This document shows positions 16,403 to 25,580 of a DNA stretch of 64,000 nt, in pieces (positions within the stretch are counted from its first letter, which is position 1; every line of letters starts with the position of its first letter). The notes beneath the pieces were generated by a model, which saw nothing but the letters and a program-made list of their open reading frames with translations, searched no databases and was not told the origin of the DNA. Source of the stretch: Pseudomonas kribbensis (GTDB taxonomy: Bacteria > Pseudomonadota > Gammaproteobacteria > Pseudomonadales > Pseudomonadaceae); the NCBI RefSeq assembly GCF_003352185.1, contig NZ_CP029608.1, positions 3,782,001 through 3,846,000 on the forward strand, read 5' to 3'. The position numbers were made by a program, and so were the translations under genes.

Positions 16403-17470
16403 ATGGCGCTTACTGACCAGTCCACCCGTATCCGCTCTGGCGAAGAACTCGATGCCAGCCTGATCGATCCGTACCTCAAGGCGCACATTCCGGGCCTGAC
16501 CGGCACGCCGCAGATCAGCCAGTTTCCCGGCGGCGCGTCGAACCTGACCTACCTGCTGGAATACCCGGACCAGGAATTCGTCCTGCGCCGTCCGCCGTTC
16601 GGCCACAAGGCCAAGTCCGCCCACGACATGGGCCGCGAATTCCGCATCCTCAACCAGTTGCGTGACGGCTTCCCGTATTGCCCGAAAGCCTACGTACACT
16701 GCACCGACGAGTCGGTGATCGGCGCCGAGTTCTATGTGATGGAACGGGTCAAGGGGATCATCCTGCGCTCGGACCTGCCGCCGGAACTGGGCCTGGACGC
16801 AGCGAAAACCGAAGCCCTGTGCAAGAGTTTCATCGACCGTTTCGTCGAGCTGCACCGGGTCGATTACAACGCCTGCGGCCTCGGTGATCTGGGCAAACCG
16901 GAAGGCTACGTCGCCCGGCAGATCAAAGGCTGGAGCGAACGCTACGAAAAAGCCCTGACCCCGGACGCACCGCACTGGGAAAAGGTCAAAGCCTGGCTCA
17001 ACGACAAGATGCCGGCCGATCACCCGACCTCGAGCATCGTGCACAACGACTACCGCTTCGACAACGTCATCCTCGACCCGAACAACCCGATGCAGATCAT
17101 CGGCGTGCTCGACTGGGAACTGACCACCCTCGGCGATCCATTGATGGACCTGGGCAACACCCTCGCCTACTGGATCCAGGCCGACGACCCGGCACCGGTG
17201 CAACTGATGCGTCGCCAGCCGAGCCACGCCCCGGGCATGCTGACCCGCCGCGAATTCGTCGACTACTACGCCGAGCGTTCGGGCATCCAGATCGACAATT
17301 TCGACTTCTACTACACCTACGGCCTGTTCCGCCTGGCCGGCATCGTGCAGCAGATCTACTACCGCTTCTTCCATGGCCAGACCCAGGACAAACGCTTCGC
17401 GCAGTTCATTCACATGAACAAACTGCTGGAGCAGATGAGCCTGCAGGTCATTGCCAAATCCAGCCTCTGA
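16403..17470 (+). CDS. Phosphotransferase family protein (APH/ACAD10-11-like kinase)
   Basis: The 355-residue product is an aminoglycoside-phosphotransferase-fold kinase. Key motifs are FPGGASNLTYLL (nucleotide loop, about residues 36-47), the Brenner-type catalytic loop HNDYRFDNVILD (His-x-Asp...Asn), and the DWELTTLGDPLMDLG metal-binding motif. This subgroup resembles the kinase domain of ACAD10/11, which phosphorylates 4-hydroxyacids before beta-oxidation, and is not an antibiotic-resistance enzyme; that role is an inference from the family. The SDR gene lies 38 bases downstream on the same strand, which fits a hydroxyacid or fatty-acid side pathway. Confidence 0.85.
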   Translation: MALTDQSTRIRSGEELDASLIDPYLKAHIPGLTGTPQISQFPGGASNLTYLLEYPDQEFVLRRPPFGHKAKSAHDMGREFRILNQLRDGFPYCPKAYVHCTDESVIGAEFYVMERVKGIILRSDLPPELGLDAAKTEALCKSFIDRFVELHRVDYNACGLGDLGKPEGYVARQIKGWSERYEKALTPDAPHWEKVKAWLNDKMPADHPTSSIVHNDYRFDNVILDPNNPMQIIGVLDWELTTLGDPLMDLGNTLAYWIQADDPAPVQLMRRQPSHAPGMLTRREFVDYYAERSGIQIDNFDFYYTYGLFRLAGIVQQIYYRFFHGQTQDKRFAQFIHMNKLLEQMSLQVIAKSSL

Positions 17471-17508
17471 TGACGGCGTTATAACAAGGCTCACTACAAG
17501 GGAATCCC

Positions 17509-18276
17509 ATGTCCAAGACTCAGTTGTTCGACCTCGACGGCAAGATCGCTTTCGTCTCCGGCGCCAGCCGTGGCATCGGTGAAGCCATCGCCAAACTGCT
17601 GGCCCAGCAAGGCGCCCATGTGATTGTTTCGAGCCGCAAACTCGAAGGCTGCCAGCACGTGGCCGACGCCATCATCGCCGCCGGCGGCAAGGCCACCGCC
17701 GTCGCCTGTCACATCGGTGAAATGGAACAGATCAGCCAGGTCTTCGCCGGGATCAAGGAACAGTTCGGGCGCCTCGACATCCTGGTCAACAACGCCGCGA
17801 CCAACCCGCAGTTCTGCAACGTGCTGGACACCGACCTCGGCGCCTTCCAGAAAACCGTCGACGTGAACATTCGCGGCTACTTCTTCATGTCGGTGGAAGC
17901 CGGCAAGCTGATGCGCGAAAACGGCGGCGGCAGCATCATCAACGTGGCGTCGATCAACGGCATTTCGCCGGGGATCTTCCAGGGCATCTACTCGGTGACC
18001 AAGGCCGCCGTGATCAACATGACCAAGGTCTTCGCCAAGGAATGCGCGCAATTCGGCATTCGCTGCAACGCCCTGCTGCCGGGCCTGACCGACACCAAAT
18101 TCGCCTCGGCCCTGGTGAAGAACGACGCGATCCTGAAACAGGCGCTGACCCAAATCCCGCTCAAGCGCGTGGCCGACCCGAGCGAAATGGCCGGCGCCGT
18201 GCTGTACCTGGCGAGCGATGCTTCGAGCTACACCACCGGTGTATCGCTGAACGTGGACGGCGGTTTCCTGTCCTGA
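17509..18276 (+). CDS. Short-chain dehydrogenase/reductase (SDR)
   Basis: The 255-residue product is a classical SDR: cofactor motif GASRGIG at residues 18-24, NNAA at 94-97, and the catalytic triad Ser148, Tyr161, Lys165 (motif YSVTK). It probably oxidises or reduces a hydroxyl/keto group with NAD(P)H; the substrate is unknown. It follows the phosphotransferase gene by 38 bases and ends before a REP pair that separates it from the convergent TRIC gene. Confidence 0.9.
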   Translation: MSKTQLFDLDGKIAFVSGASRGIGEAIAKLLAQQGAHVIVSSRKLEGCQHVADAIIAAGGKATAVACHIGEMEQISQVFAGIKEQFGRLDILVNNAATNPQFCNVLDTDLGAFQKTVDVNIRGYFFMSVEAGKLMRENGGGSIINVASINGISPGIFQGIYSVTKAAVINMTKVFAKECAQFGIRCNALLPGLTDTKFASALVKNDAILKQALTQIPLKRVADPSEMAGAVLYLASDASSYTTGVSLNVDGGFLS

Positions 18277-18283
18277 TCCAGTC

Positions 18284-18376
18284 CTGTAGGAGCGAGCCTG
18301 CTCGCGATAGCTTCAGTACAGTCAACATCTGCTTTGACTGAACCACCGCAATCGCGAGCAAGCTCGCTCCCACAGG
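18284..18376. repeat. REP palindrome pair (REPIN), GAGCGAGC type
   Basis: The left arm TGTAGGAGCGAGCCTGCTCG at about 18285 and the right arm CGAGCAAGCTCGCTCCCACA at about 18354 are near reverse complements, separated by about 45 bases. This is the common Pseudomonas intergenic REP arranged as an inverted pair. It lies between convergent genes and may act as a transcript end stabiliser or bidirectional terminator. Confidence 0.85.
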
Positions 18377-18389
18377 GTCAGTGTTTCAA

Positions 18390-19043
18390 TCAGGCATCAA
18401 GGACTTTCGGCAACTGCCAGCCGAAATGCACCGACAACAAGCGCAACAACAGACACGCCGCCCCCGCCAGCAACGCAGCCGCCACCGGCGAAACGCCCAG
18501 CCTGCGCCCGACGATCAACACCGCCGCGCCGACAAACGCCGAACTGGCATACAGATCCGCCTGCAACACCACCGGCACCCGCGCCAGCACAATGTCACGC
18601 AGCACCCCGCCACCGACCCCGGTAATCGTCCCCATCAGCATGGACACAAACGGAGAGATCCCGAAATTCAAAGCCTTCTGCGCCCCGGCCACTGCAAACA
18701 GCGCCAGCCCCGCCGCGTCCAGCACGATCAAAGTCGAACCGGACCAGCCCAGCACCAGCCCATGAAAAACAAACGCCACCCCGCCCATGGCAAACGCCAG
18801 CGCCGGATAACGCCAGTCGGCCACAGCCTTGGGCGGCGTAGCGCCGATCAACAGATCACGGGTCACCCCGCCGCCGAGCGCGACGATGAAGGCAATCACC
18901 ATCACACCCAGCAGATCGAGTTGAGCGTGCATCGCGGCAATAGCGCCTTCAACGGCAAACACGGCGGTACCGACCAGATCGGCCACCAGCACAATCCACT
19001 CGACCCGCGCCTTCGACGGCGCGTGCGTTATTGAGTGACGCAA
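18390..19043 (-). CDS. TRIC-type cation channel family protein (YicG/UPF0126)
   Basis: The 217-residue integral membrane protein has two similar halves of about three helices, each with a GGGxxRD motif (GGGVTRDLL and GGGVLRDIV). This is the signature of prokaryotic trimeric intracellular cation (TRIC) channels. It probably conducts monovalent cations across the inner membrane; its physiological role is unknown. The start used is TTG at 19043, with no good in-frame ATG before the first helix. It overlaps the end of the upstream lipoprotein gene by 16 bases, so the two are probably cotranscribed. Confidence 0.85.
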   Translation of the reverse strand: MRHSITHAPSKARVEWIVLVADLVGTAVFAVEGAIAAMHAQLDLLGVMVIAFIVALGGGVTRDLLIGATPPKAVADWRYPALAFAMGGVAFVFHGLVLGWSGSTLIVLDAAGLALFAVAGAQKALNFGISPFVSMLMGTITGVGGGVLRDIVLARVPVVLQADLYASSAFVGAAVLIVGRRLGVSPVAAALLAGAACLLLRLLSVHFGWQLPKVLDA

Positions 19044-19249
19044 CGCGTCTTGGTGATGTGTCGGGTTACCTGCCCGTCGGCATACATGTCACCGGCGACC
19101 TCGGTATTTTCCATCACCTGACAGGTGCGTTCAGGTGGCGGAGGCGGCGCTGCCGGCGGAGGGGGTGGAGGACTGGCACAGCCACTGAGCAGCACCAGAC
19201 CGAAAGCCGACAACAACGAAAAACACACGCGTTTCCCAGGATTGTTCAT
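19028..19249 (-). CDS. Small proline-rich lipoprotein
   Basis: The 73-residue product has a signal peptide ending in the lipobox LLSGC (about residue 24), followed by a run of prolines and alanines, then a short domain with two further cysteines (RTCQV and KTRCV) that could form a disulfide. It should be an outer- or inner-membrane lipoprotein of unknown function. The ATG at 19249 gives a proper signal peptide; the longer in-frame start at 19435 does not. It overlaps the following TRIC gene by 16 bases. Confidence 0.75.
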   Translation of the reverse strand: MNNPGKRVCFSLLSAFGLVLLSGCASPPPPPPAAPPPPPERTCQVMENTEVAGDMYADGQVTRHITKTRCVTQ

Positions 19250-19463
19250 AGGATGACCCGCGATAAATGGAAGACAAACTCCCGTCGCCGAGCGTGCAAA
19301 TACCCGGTTATGGAAACCGAACCACTCATTCCTTATAGACCAGTGGGGGGTGAGTGCCAGTGGAATGGCGAGAACTGGAGGAATTTGCTGTCGATTTTTG
19401 GGATGAGTCGACTGATCCATCGCCACCGCCGACAAGCCATCACCTACAGGTGAATGTCAGATT

Positions 19464-19509
19464 GGGACGCAGAGCGTCCCGGGCTGCATTCCCACGCGGA
19501 GCGTGGGAA
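19464..19509. repeat. Double hairpin intergenic repeat
   Basis: Two perfect hairpins lie in a row: GGGACGC-AGA-GCGTCCC (19464-19480) and TTCCCACGC-GGA-GCGTGGGAA (19489-19509). This kind of paired short palindrome recurs between genes in Pseudomonas. A short TTTTGC iteration follows at about 19521-19541. The 650 bases from 19250 to 19900 hold no supported gene. Confidence 0.7.
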
Positions 19510-19609
19510 CGATCAACTAGGTTTTGCTTTTGCTTTTGCTCCTCACCACTCAACACGATGAGCGTTAGCTCGAGTACCGCTTTTGACGTGCCGGCCCCGT
19601 CGGAAGGCT

Positions 19610-19870
19610 GAGTGGAGGGATTTATCCGGGGGTGGGCGCGTAGCGCCGTTCGACGAAGTCGAACACATCGAGAGGAGGTGCAGCGAAGCAAACCGGAGGC
19701 GATGCCCCCGGATGAATCCCGGAGCGAAGGAACACCGAGCCACAGCGAGGTGCCGAACGTTGGGGCCCAGACCTTTGGTTACTTTGGGGCGTTTGCCAAA
19801 GTGACTCGCCGTAAGGGCGAAACCGCCAGCGGCAGCACCCGAAGCAACGGATATTCACCCAAAAAACCCA
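19610..19870. repeat. Dispersed non-coding repeat of fluorescens-group pseudomonads
   Basis: This roughly 260-base stretch has features such as TTTGGTTACTTTGGGGCGTTT, GTGACTCGCCGTAAGGGCG and GCAACGGATATTCACCC that I remember as an abundant dispersed element in Pseudomonas genomes, often mis-annotated as small proteins. All short reading frames across it look like such artefacts. This is recall rather than a comparison; a BLASTN of the region against the same genome would decide. Confidence 0.5.
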
Positions 19871-19900
19871 TGAACCTGGTCGGCCCAGAGGCCGCCAAGT

Positions 19901-20143
19901 TCACCCCGGCGACCGCAAAGAATTACTCTCAAGCTCATACCGCAATTCATCAATCAAGGCATCCACCGCTTCCGGCGTACGCAAGGCACCAAGACTCAAC
20001 CCACTGATCACCAGATCCACCCGCCCCGAAACCGGCTCATACAACTTCACAGTAAGCGAGTGATCCCCATCCACCACACACTCACAAGCCAGCGGCGAAA
20101 AACTGCGCTCAAGCTGCGCCCGCAACTGCGCCAGATAAATCAT
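19901..20143 (-). CDS. DUF1652 family protein
   Basis: The 80-residue product matches the Pseudomonas-restricted DUF1652 family: AQLRAQLERSFSPLACECVVD at the start, then LTVKLYEPVSGRVDLVISGL and a C-terminal LIDELRYELE. The function is unknown. I used the ATG at 20143; a GTG-type start at 20161 would add six residues. It stands alone, with the dispersed repeat downstream and a 180-base spacer upstream that holds only two short ATTTGCACC repeats (about 20291 and 20318). Confidence 0.8.
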   Translation of the reverse strand: MIYLAQLRAQLERSFSPLACECVVDGDHSLTVKLYEPVSGRVDLVISGLSLGALRTPEAVDALIDELRYELESNSLRSPG

Positions 20144-20325
20144 CGCGCCAGCTCCACACAACGAGACTCAACGACAAACAACACATTCATAAGGGGCTGA
20201 TCCATTAGCAAGTTCAAAAGGGACGCGATCACGGGAAAAAAACCGCACCGCACCTCACCAGACTAAGAACAGCCCGCCCGATCAAACACCCGAATTTGCA
20301 CCCCATGAACTAGTGCATTTGCACC

Positions 20326-21816
20326 TTACCGCTGCCCCCGGCTGCTGCCCGAAAACAACCCACGCTCACGAGCCCAGACAATCGCCTCACTGCGACTGTG
20401 CACATCGAGCTTCGAATACACCGTCGCCACATGATTGCGCACCGTGTTCGGCGCCAGCTTCAACCGCGCAGCAATCTCCTTGTCCGCCAGCCCCTCACAG
20501 ATCAGCCCCAGCACATCGCGCTCGCGAGCCGTAAGATCGGTGAACGATACACTCGGCAATTGCGGCGAATTGACCTTCTTCACATTCGCCAGTTTTTCAA
20601 TCAGCGTACGGCTGAACCACGATGCATCCTTCATCACCTCTTCAATCGCCGCCACCAGTTCAAGCTCGGTGCGCTTGCGCTCGGTGATGTCCATCAGCAC
20701 CAGCAGATAGCACACCGTGTCCTGGATGTTGACGGTATCGGCGGACACCGCGCACTCCAGCAGCTCGGCGTCTTTCTTGCGGATCCGCATATCGACACGG
20801 TCAACCCGGCCGGTCTTCTCCAGCGCCGCCAGCAACCGGGCGCGTTCCGCCGGTTCATCGATGAAGTCCAGTTGCGCGACGGTCTTGCCGAGCACATCGT
20901 CGCTCTCGTAAGCCAGGGTATCGAGGAAGGCCTGATTGACGTCGATCAGCCGCTGCTCGTCGGCGCTGCAGATCAGGATCGGCACCGGTGTCAGGCGAAA
21001 GGCCTTGGCGAAGCGTTCTTCACTCTGACGCAGCGCGACTTCGGCCTTGTGCCGCAGCTCCATGTCGACGAACGAAAACAACATGCAGTCTTCGTCATTG
21101 AGCACCAGCGGCTGGCCGGCGACGATGACTTGCTTGCTGCCACCGTCCGGCAGACGCAATTCAGCCTGCATCTGCGGAATGGTCGCGACATCACGCAGAC
21201 GCTGGATGGCCAGTTCCTTGCGTTCGGCCTGTTCGAGAATGTCCAGCTCATAGGTCGAGGCGCCGATCACTTGATCCCGGGTATAGCCAGTCATCTCCAG
21301 GAACCCCGGATTGACCTTGATGTAACGCAGATCGCTGAGGCGGCAGATTACCGCCGGCGCCGGGTTGGCATTGAAGGTTTTTTCGAAACGCTGCTCGGCG
21401 TTGGCCCAATCGGTGACGTCGCTCATGATCAGCACCAGCGATTCGGTCTCGCCGTCACGATCGGTCAGCACCATGCTGCGCACACTGTGCACCCAGGTGC
21501 GCTCTTCATCGCTGTGCGGGGTGACTTCCACCAGCACGTCACTGAAGGTTTCCCCCGCCGCCACGCGACTGATCGGATACTGCTCCGGCGTCAGCGTGTG
21601 GTTGTTGCGATAACGCAGGTTGAAGCGCTCGGCATACTCCCCGGCATTGTTGCCCAACTCGCCAATGCGACTGACGCCATGCATCGCCAGCGCGGCTTCG
21701 TTGGCCCAGAGGATGGTCTGGTCGAGTTCCAGCAGAATCACCCCGTCGGACAGACCGGCGATGATCTGTTGCAACTGACGGCGATTGGTTTCGGTGGTCA
21801 GGACGTCCCGGCTCAT
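20326..21816 (-). CDS. Triple-PAS LuxR-type transcriptional regulator
   Basis: The 496-residue cytoplasmic protein has three PAS modules at about residues 15-130, 140-255 and 265-385, each ending in a PAC-type segment (for example SLVLIMSDVT and CYLLVLMDITERKR). A LuxR/GerE helix-turn-helix follows at about 430-490 (LTARERDVLGLICEGLADKEIA...NTVRNHV). It lacks a kinase domain and a receiver domain, so it probably senses a ligand or redox state directly. The target genes are unknown; the neighbouring LysR-iorAB genes are candidates. Confidence 0.88.
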   Translation of the reverse strand: MSRDVLTTETNRRQLQQIIAGLSDGVILLELDQTILWANEAALAMHGVSRIGELGNNAGEYAERFNLRYRNNHTLTPEQYPISRVAAGETFSDVLVEVTPHSDEERTWVHSVRSMVLTDRDGETESLVLIMSDVTDWANAEQRFEKTFNANPAPAVICRLSDLRYIKVNPGFLEMTGYTRDQVIGASTYELDILEQAERKELAIQRLRDVATIPQMQAELRLPDGGSKQVIVAGQPLVLNDEDCMLFSFVDMELRHKAEVALRQSEERFAKAFRLTPVPILICSADEQRLIDVNQAFLDTLAYESDDVLGKTVAQLDFIDEPAERARLLAALEKTGRVDRVDMRIRKKDAELLECAVSADTVNIQDTVCYLLVLMDITERKRTELELVAAIEEVMKDASWFSRTLIEKLANVKKVNSPQLPSVSFTDLTARERDVLGLICEGLADKEIAARLKLAPNTVRNHVATVYSKLDVHSRSEAIVWARERGLFSGSSRGQR

Positions 21817-21893
21817 TGGCTCTCCACAAGTACGCGCATGTGAAGATTACGACCGCTGGCCGTCGCGATCGTGCCGGGCAATTTTGCCCTTGG

Positions 21894-22784
21894 TCAGCGC
21901 GATGAGTGATCGACCAGTTCCCGCAACGTATCGAGAAACAGCTTGAGCACCGGCGAGGCATCGTCCGCCCGATAGGTTGCGTACAGCGGCACCTGCGGCA
22001 GCGCCGGGGTCAGACGCCGGAACACCAGCCCGGCGGGTGCCAGTTGCTCGATGGAGGCCGGCAACAGCGCCACACCGAACCCGGCACGCACCAGACTGAG
22101 CAAGGTCTGCACCTCGATCACCTGCTGGCGGATCTGCGGGGTGAAGCCGGCCTGAATACAGCACTGATAAAGAAAATTGGCGAAGCGCGACTGCTTCAAT
22201 TCCAGTGCCACGAACGGTTCCTGCGCCAGATCTGCCGGCGCCAGCACTTCACGCCGGGCCAGCGGGTGGTCCGCCGGCATCACCACATGGATCGGTTCAT
22301 GGATCAGCAATTCATTGCGCAACTGCGGGTCGTCATAACCGACGCGGAACACGCAGGCGTCGATACGTTTTTCCTTCAACGCCTTGACCTGCGCCGCCGG
22401 GGTCATTTCATGCAGACGCCAGGTCACCTGCGGGTAACGCTCGCGAAACAGGTGCAGCGCCTTGGGCAGCACGCCGACCATCACCGAACTGATCATGCCG
22501 ATTTCCAGCTCGCCCAGTTGCCCGCGCCCGGTCTGCCGGGTCAGGTCCAGCGCCCGTTCGAGTTGTTCGAACACCAGCGGCGCCTGCTCCTTGAGCATCT
22601 GCCCCGCCGCCGTCAGCTCGACCCGGTGGTGACTGCGCTCGAACAACGGCGTGCCGAGTTCTTCCTCCAGCAAGCGGATCTGCTGACTCAGCGGCGGCTG
22701 GCAGATGTGCAGCCGTTCGGCGGCGCGGCCGAAGTGCAGCTCATCGGCCAGGGCCATGAAGTACCGCAGCAAACGCAGGTCCAT
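21894..22784 (-). CDS. LysR-family transcriptional regulator
   Basis: The 296-residue protein has an N-terminal winged HTH (about residues 1-60; RYFMALADELHFGRAAERL..QPPLSQQI) and a LysR effector domain. The type resembles BenM/CatM and other regulators of aromatic-compound catabolism. It lies six bases downstream of the molybdenum hydroxylase large subunit and is probably cotranscribed with it, so it may control this operon in response to an aromatic inducer. Confidence 0.9.
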   Translation of the reverse strand: MDLRLLRYFMALADELHFGRAAERLHICQPPLSQQIRLLEEELGTPLFERSHHRVELTAAGQMLKEQAPLVFEQLERALDLTRQTGRGQLGELEIGMISSVMVGVLPKALHLFRERYPQVTWRLHEMTPAAQVKALKEKRIDACVFRVGYDDPQLRNELLIHEPIHVVMPADHPLARREVLAPADLAQEPFVALELKQSRFANFLYQCCIQAGFTPQIRQQVIEVQTLLSLVRAGFGVALLPASIEQLAPAGLVFRRLTPALPQVPLYATYRADDASPVLKLFLDTLRELVDHSSR

Positions 22785-22790
22785 GGCGGC

Positions 22791-24998
22791 TTACCCCAGG
22801 TTCAGTGGCGTGGAACGCTGACGCACCCCGGTCAGGCTGAACAGCGCATTGGCAATCGCGGGAACCACCGACGGGCTGCCCAGCTCACCGACGCCGCCCG
22901 GTTTGTCCGGTTGGCCATCGAGCACGAGGATGTCCACCGGCGGCATGTCCGACATGCGCGTGACGCGATAGTCGTGGAAGTTGCTCTGCACGACCCTGCC
23001 CTGCTGGATGTCGAGACGATCGAACAGTGCATGACCCAAGCCCCACATCAGTCCGCCATATATCTGCTCTTCGACCCCGCCCGGCGACACCGCCAATCCG
23101 CAGTCGACCACACAGGTCAGCTTCTCGATCCGCGCCTTGCCATCGACTTTCGCAACCCGCGCCACCACGGCGATAAAACTGGTGTAGCCCTGATTGGTGG
23201 CGATCCCCAGCGCTGTATCCGGCGGCAGTTTCTGGCCCCAACCGGCGCGTTCGGCTGCCTGTTTCAACACCGCGACATGCCGTGGCCGCTCCTGCATGTT
23301 GGCCAGCCGGAACGCCAGCGGATCTTCACCGGCCGCATGGGCCAGTTCATCCATAAAGCTTTCCACGGCAAACACATTGGGAATGAAACTTACGGAGCGA
23401 TACCAGCCGCTGGGCACATGGCTTTCGTGCTTGACCCAGTTCAGCTCCAGGTGCGGCGGACGGTAGGCGAAATCCCACGCGGTGATCGCTTCGGTGGTGC
23501 TGTAATCCATGTGATCCGGGCGCTCGAAATAGCCCGGTTCCCACTGCTCCGGCGAGGCCGGCGATACTGCATGCAGTTGCAGCGCGGTTAGTTTGCCCTG
23601 GGCATCCAGCGCGCCTTTTACCCGGTGCAAGGTCGCCGGGTGATTGAACAGCGCGTGCATTTCGTCTTCGCGGCTGTTGAGCAGTTTCACCGGCACGCCG
23701 CTCTGCTGCGCCAGATACGCGACTTCAAACAACCAGTATTTGGCTTCCCGCGCACCGAAGCTGCCGCCGGACACCAGCTCATGGATGGTGACCTTGTCCT
23801 TGCCGATGCCGCACACGGTCTGCGCCGCTTCCAGCGCCGACGACGGCACCTGCACGCCGCCCCAATAGGTGATCGCCTTGTCCTTGACCTGCGCGGTGAT
23901 GCAGATCGGTTCCAGCGGGTTTTGCACCTTGTAGGGCATCGTGTAATCGGCTTCGAGCAGCTTCGCCGCACCCGGCCATTGCCCGGCGACATCGCCCTGG
24001 GCCATGGCTTTGACGGTTTGCGTTGCCGGATCGCTGATCGCTGCGACCTGTGCCTTGGGCAGCTCGGCACTGTCGAAGCTGGCCAGCGGCGAGTCGCTCC
24101 ATTTGACCTCCAGCAACTTGCGTCCCTGCTGAGCGGCCCAGAACGTTTCGGCCAACACCGCGACGCCTTCGAGGTTACCGCCGAGTACGTCCGGCCGCCC
24201 CGGAACCGCGATCACCTTGCGCACGCCCGGCACCTGCAACGCGGCTGCCGAATCCACCGCGACAACCTTGGCGCCCACTACCGGCGCACGTTGAATCACC
24301 GCCACCAGCATCCCCGGCAACTGCACGTCGATGCTGTACTTGAAACGCCCGCACACCTTGGCCGCCGCATCGCGTTTGTGGCGCAACTTGCCGATGTATT
24401 TGAACTGCGACGGATCCTTCAGCGTGACATTGGCCGGCGCCGGCAGATGCGCCGCCGCGCCGGCCAGTTCGCCGTAGCCGAGGCTGCATTTGCTCGAGGC
24501 ATGCACGACCCGGCCTTCTTCGGTGGAGCAGCTGTCGGGGCTGACTTTCCACTGCTGCGCCGCCGCGCTGATCAGCAGCGCCCGCGCCGTGGCGCCGGCC
24601 ATGCGCAGGCGATCGTATTCCAGCGACACACTGGTGCTGCCGCCGGTGGAGAAGACTTTCCAGACCGGATGAATGTAGGTTTCAAAGAACGGATCTTCCG
24701 GGGTGATGACCTGCACGGTCATCGGGTTCACATCCAGCTCCTCGGCCACACACGCGGCCAGTGCGGTCTGGGTTCCGGTGCCGGAATCATGCTTGTGCAC
24801 CACCAGTTTCACCGTGCCGTCGGGCAGCACCCGCACCCAGGCGTTGGGTTCGAATTCAGTGGCCGAGGTTTTCGGTTCAGTCGCAGCCGCACCGGATGGC
24901 AGATACAGCGCAATCGCCAGGCCGGACGCCACCGTCACCGTCTGCTTTAGAAACACCCGACGCGACAGTTCAAAACCGGCATTTTCGACGAGGCTCAT
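22791..24998 (-). CDS. Molybdopterin-binding oxidoreductase large subunit (IorB-like)
   Basis: The 735-residue protein belongs to the xanthine-oxidase/isoquinoline 1-oxidoreductase beta class. It has a Tat-type start (SRRVFLK, about residues 13-19) and a hydrophobic stretch, so export or co-export is likely. Molybdopterin-binding regions include the SGGSFGAREAKYW segment and the C-terminal GGLMWGLGHALFD. These enzymes hydroxylate N-heterocycles or oxidise aldehydes using water. The ATG at 24998 shares one base with the stop of the 2Fe-2S subunit (TGATG) and has AAGGAGG upstream. No third cytochrome c subunit is encoded here. Confidence 0.88.
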   Translation of the reverse strand: MSLVENAGFELSRRVFLKQTVTVASGLAIALYLPSGAAATEPKTSATEFEPNAWVRVLPDGTVKLVVHKHDSGTGTQTALAACVAEELDVNPMTVQVITPEDPFFETYIHPVWKVFSTGGSTSVSLEYDRLRMAGATARALLISAAAQQWKVSPDSCSTEEGRVVHASSKCSLGYGELAGAAAHLPAPANVTLKDPSQFKYIGKLRHKRDAAAKVCGRFKYSIDVQLPGMLVAVIQRAPVVGAKVVAVDSAAALQVPGVRKVIAVPGRPDVLGGNLEGVAVLAETFWAAQQGRKLLEVKWSDSPLASFDSAELPKAQVAAISDPATQTVKAMAQGDVAGQWPGAAKLLEADYTMPYKVQNPLEPICITAQVKDKAITYWGGVQVPSSALEAAQTVCGIGKDKVTIHELVSGGSFGAREAKYWLFEVAYLAQQSGVPVKLLNSREDEMHALFNHPATLHRVKGALDAQGKLTALQLHAVSPASPEQWEPGYFERPDHMDYSTTEAITAWDFAYRPPHLELNWVKHESHVPSGWYRSVSFIPNVFAVESFMDELAHAAGEDPLAFRLANMQERPRHVAVLKQAAERAGWGQKLPPDTALGIATNQGYTSFIAVVARVAKVDGKARIEKLTCVVDCGLAVSPGGVEEQIYGGLMWGLGHALFDRLDIQQGRVVQSNFHDYRVTRMSDMPPVDILVLDGQPDKPGGVGELGSPSVVPAIANALFSLTGVRQRSTPLNLG

Positions 24999-25462
24999 CA
25001 CGCCTCCTTCGGCGCATTCGCCGCACGTTTGATCGCCTTGTTGATCCGCCCGTAAGTGCCGCAGCGGCAGATATTCCCGGACATGGCGTTGCGGATCGAG
25101 TCGTCATTGACCGGCGCGCCGGTGTTAAGCAGCGCGGCGGCGGACATGATCTGCCCGGATTGACAGTAGCCGCATTGCGGCACATCTTCGGCGACCCAGG
25201 CCAGTTGCAGCGGATGGTTTTCGCTGGGCGACAGGCCCTCGATGGTGGTAATGCTGTGGCCCGCGACGGCGGCCAGCGGCAACTGGCAGGAACGCACCGC
25301 GACGCCGTTCAAGTGCACGGTGCAGGCACCGCACAGGCCCATGCCGCAGCCGAACTTGGTACCGGTGAGTTTCAACTGATCACGCAACACCCATAACAAG
25401 GGCATGGAGGGGGACGCTTCATCCAGCTCGCGTCGTTCGCCGTTAACCGTGAATGCAATCAT
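24998..25462 (-). CDS. (2Fe-2S)-binding oxidoreductase small subunit (IorA-like)
   Basis: The 154-residue protein carries the two [2Fe-2S] clusters of a molybdenum hydroxylase: [15 protein letters not shown] (C-x4-C-x2-C) in the N-terminal half, and CGYCQSGQ with [11 protein letters not shown] in the C-terminal half. It passes electrons from the molybdenum site of the next gene product. It is translationally coupled to that gene (TGATG) and is transcribed divergently from a LysR gene 118 bases away. The spacer holds an inverted repeat GGCCCG-N8-CGGGCC at 25482-25501. Confidence 0.93.
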   Translation of the reverse strand: MIAFTVNGERRELDEASPSMPLLWVLRDQLKLTGTKFGCGMGLCGACTVHLNGVAVRSCQLPLAAVAGHSITTIEGLSPSENHPLQLAWVAEDVPQCGYCQSGQIMSAAALLNTGAPVNDDSIRNAMSGNICRCGTYGRINKAIKRAANAPKEA

Positions 25463-25580
25463 TGTCAGGCTCCAAAAGAGCGGCCCGTCTTTGTGCGGGC
25501 CTGGTCATCGATTATTGGAAGCCCGGGCAACACGCGGCCAGCGACGATTTCTGCCAACCGGTGTAAGCAGGACTAACAAC

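Noticed and set aside
16403..17470. Antibiotic-resistance aminoglycoside phosphotransferase
   Set aside because: The kinase motifs fit, but the overall pattern and the SDR neighbour match the ACAD10/11-like metabolic subgroup.
19521..19541. TTTTGC iteration as a phase-variable tract
   Set aside because: It lies in a gene-free repeat region with no reading frame or promoter to switch.
19612..20007. 131-residue rightward reading frame in the repeat region
   Set aside because: It spans the dispersed repeat and the antisense of DUF1652, with no ribosome site or domain.
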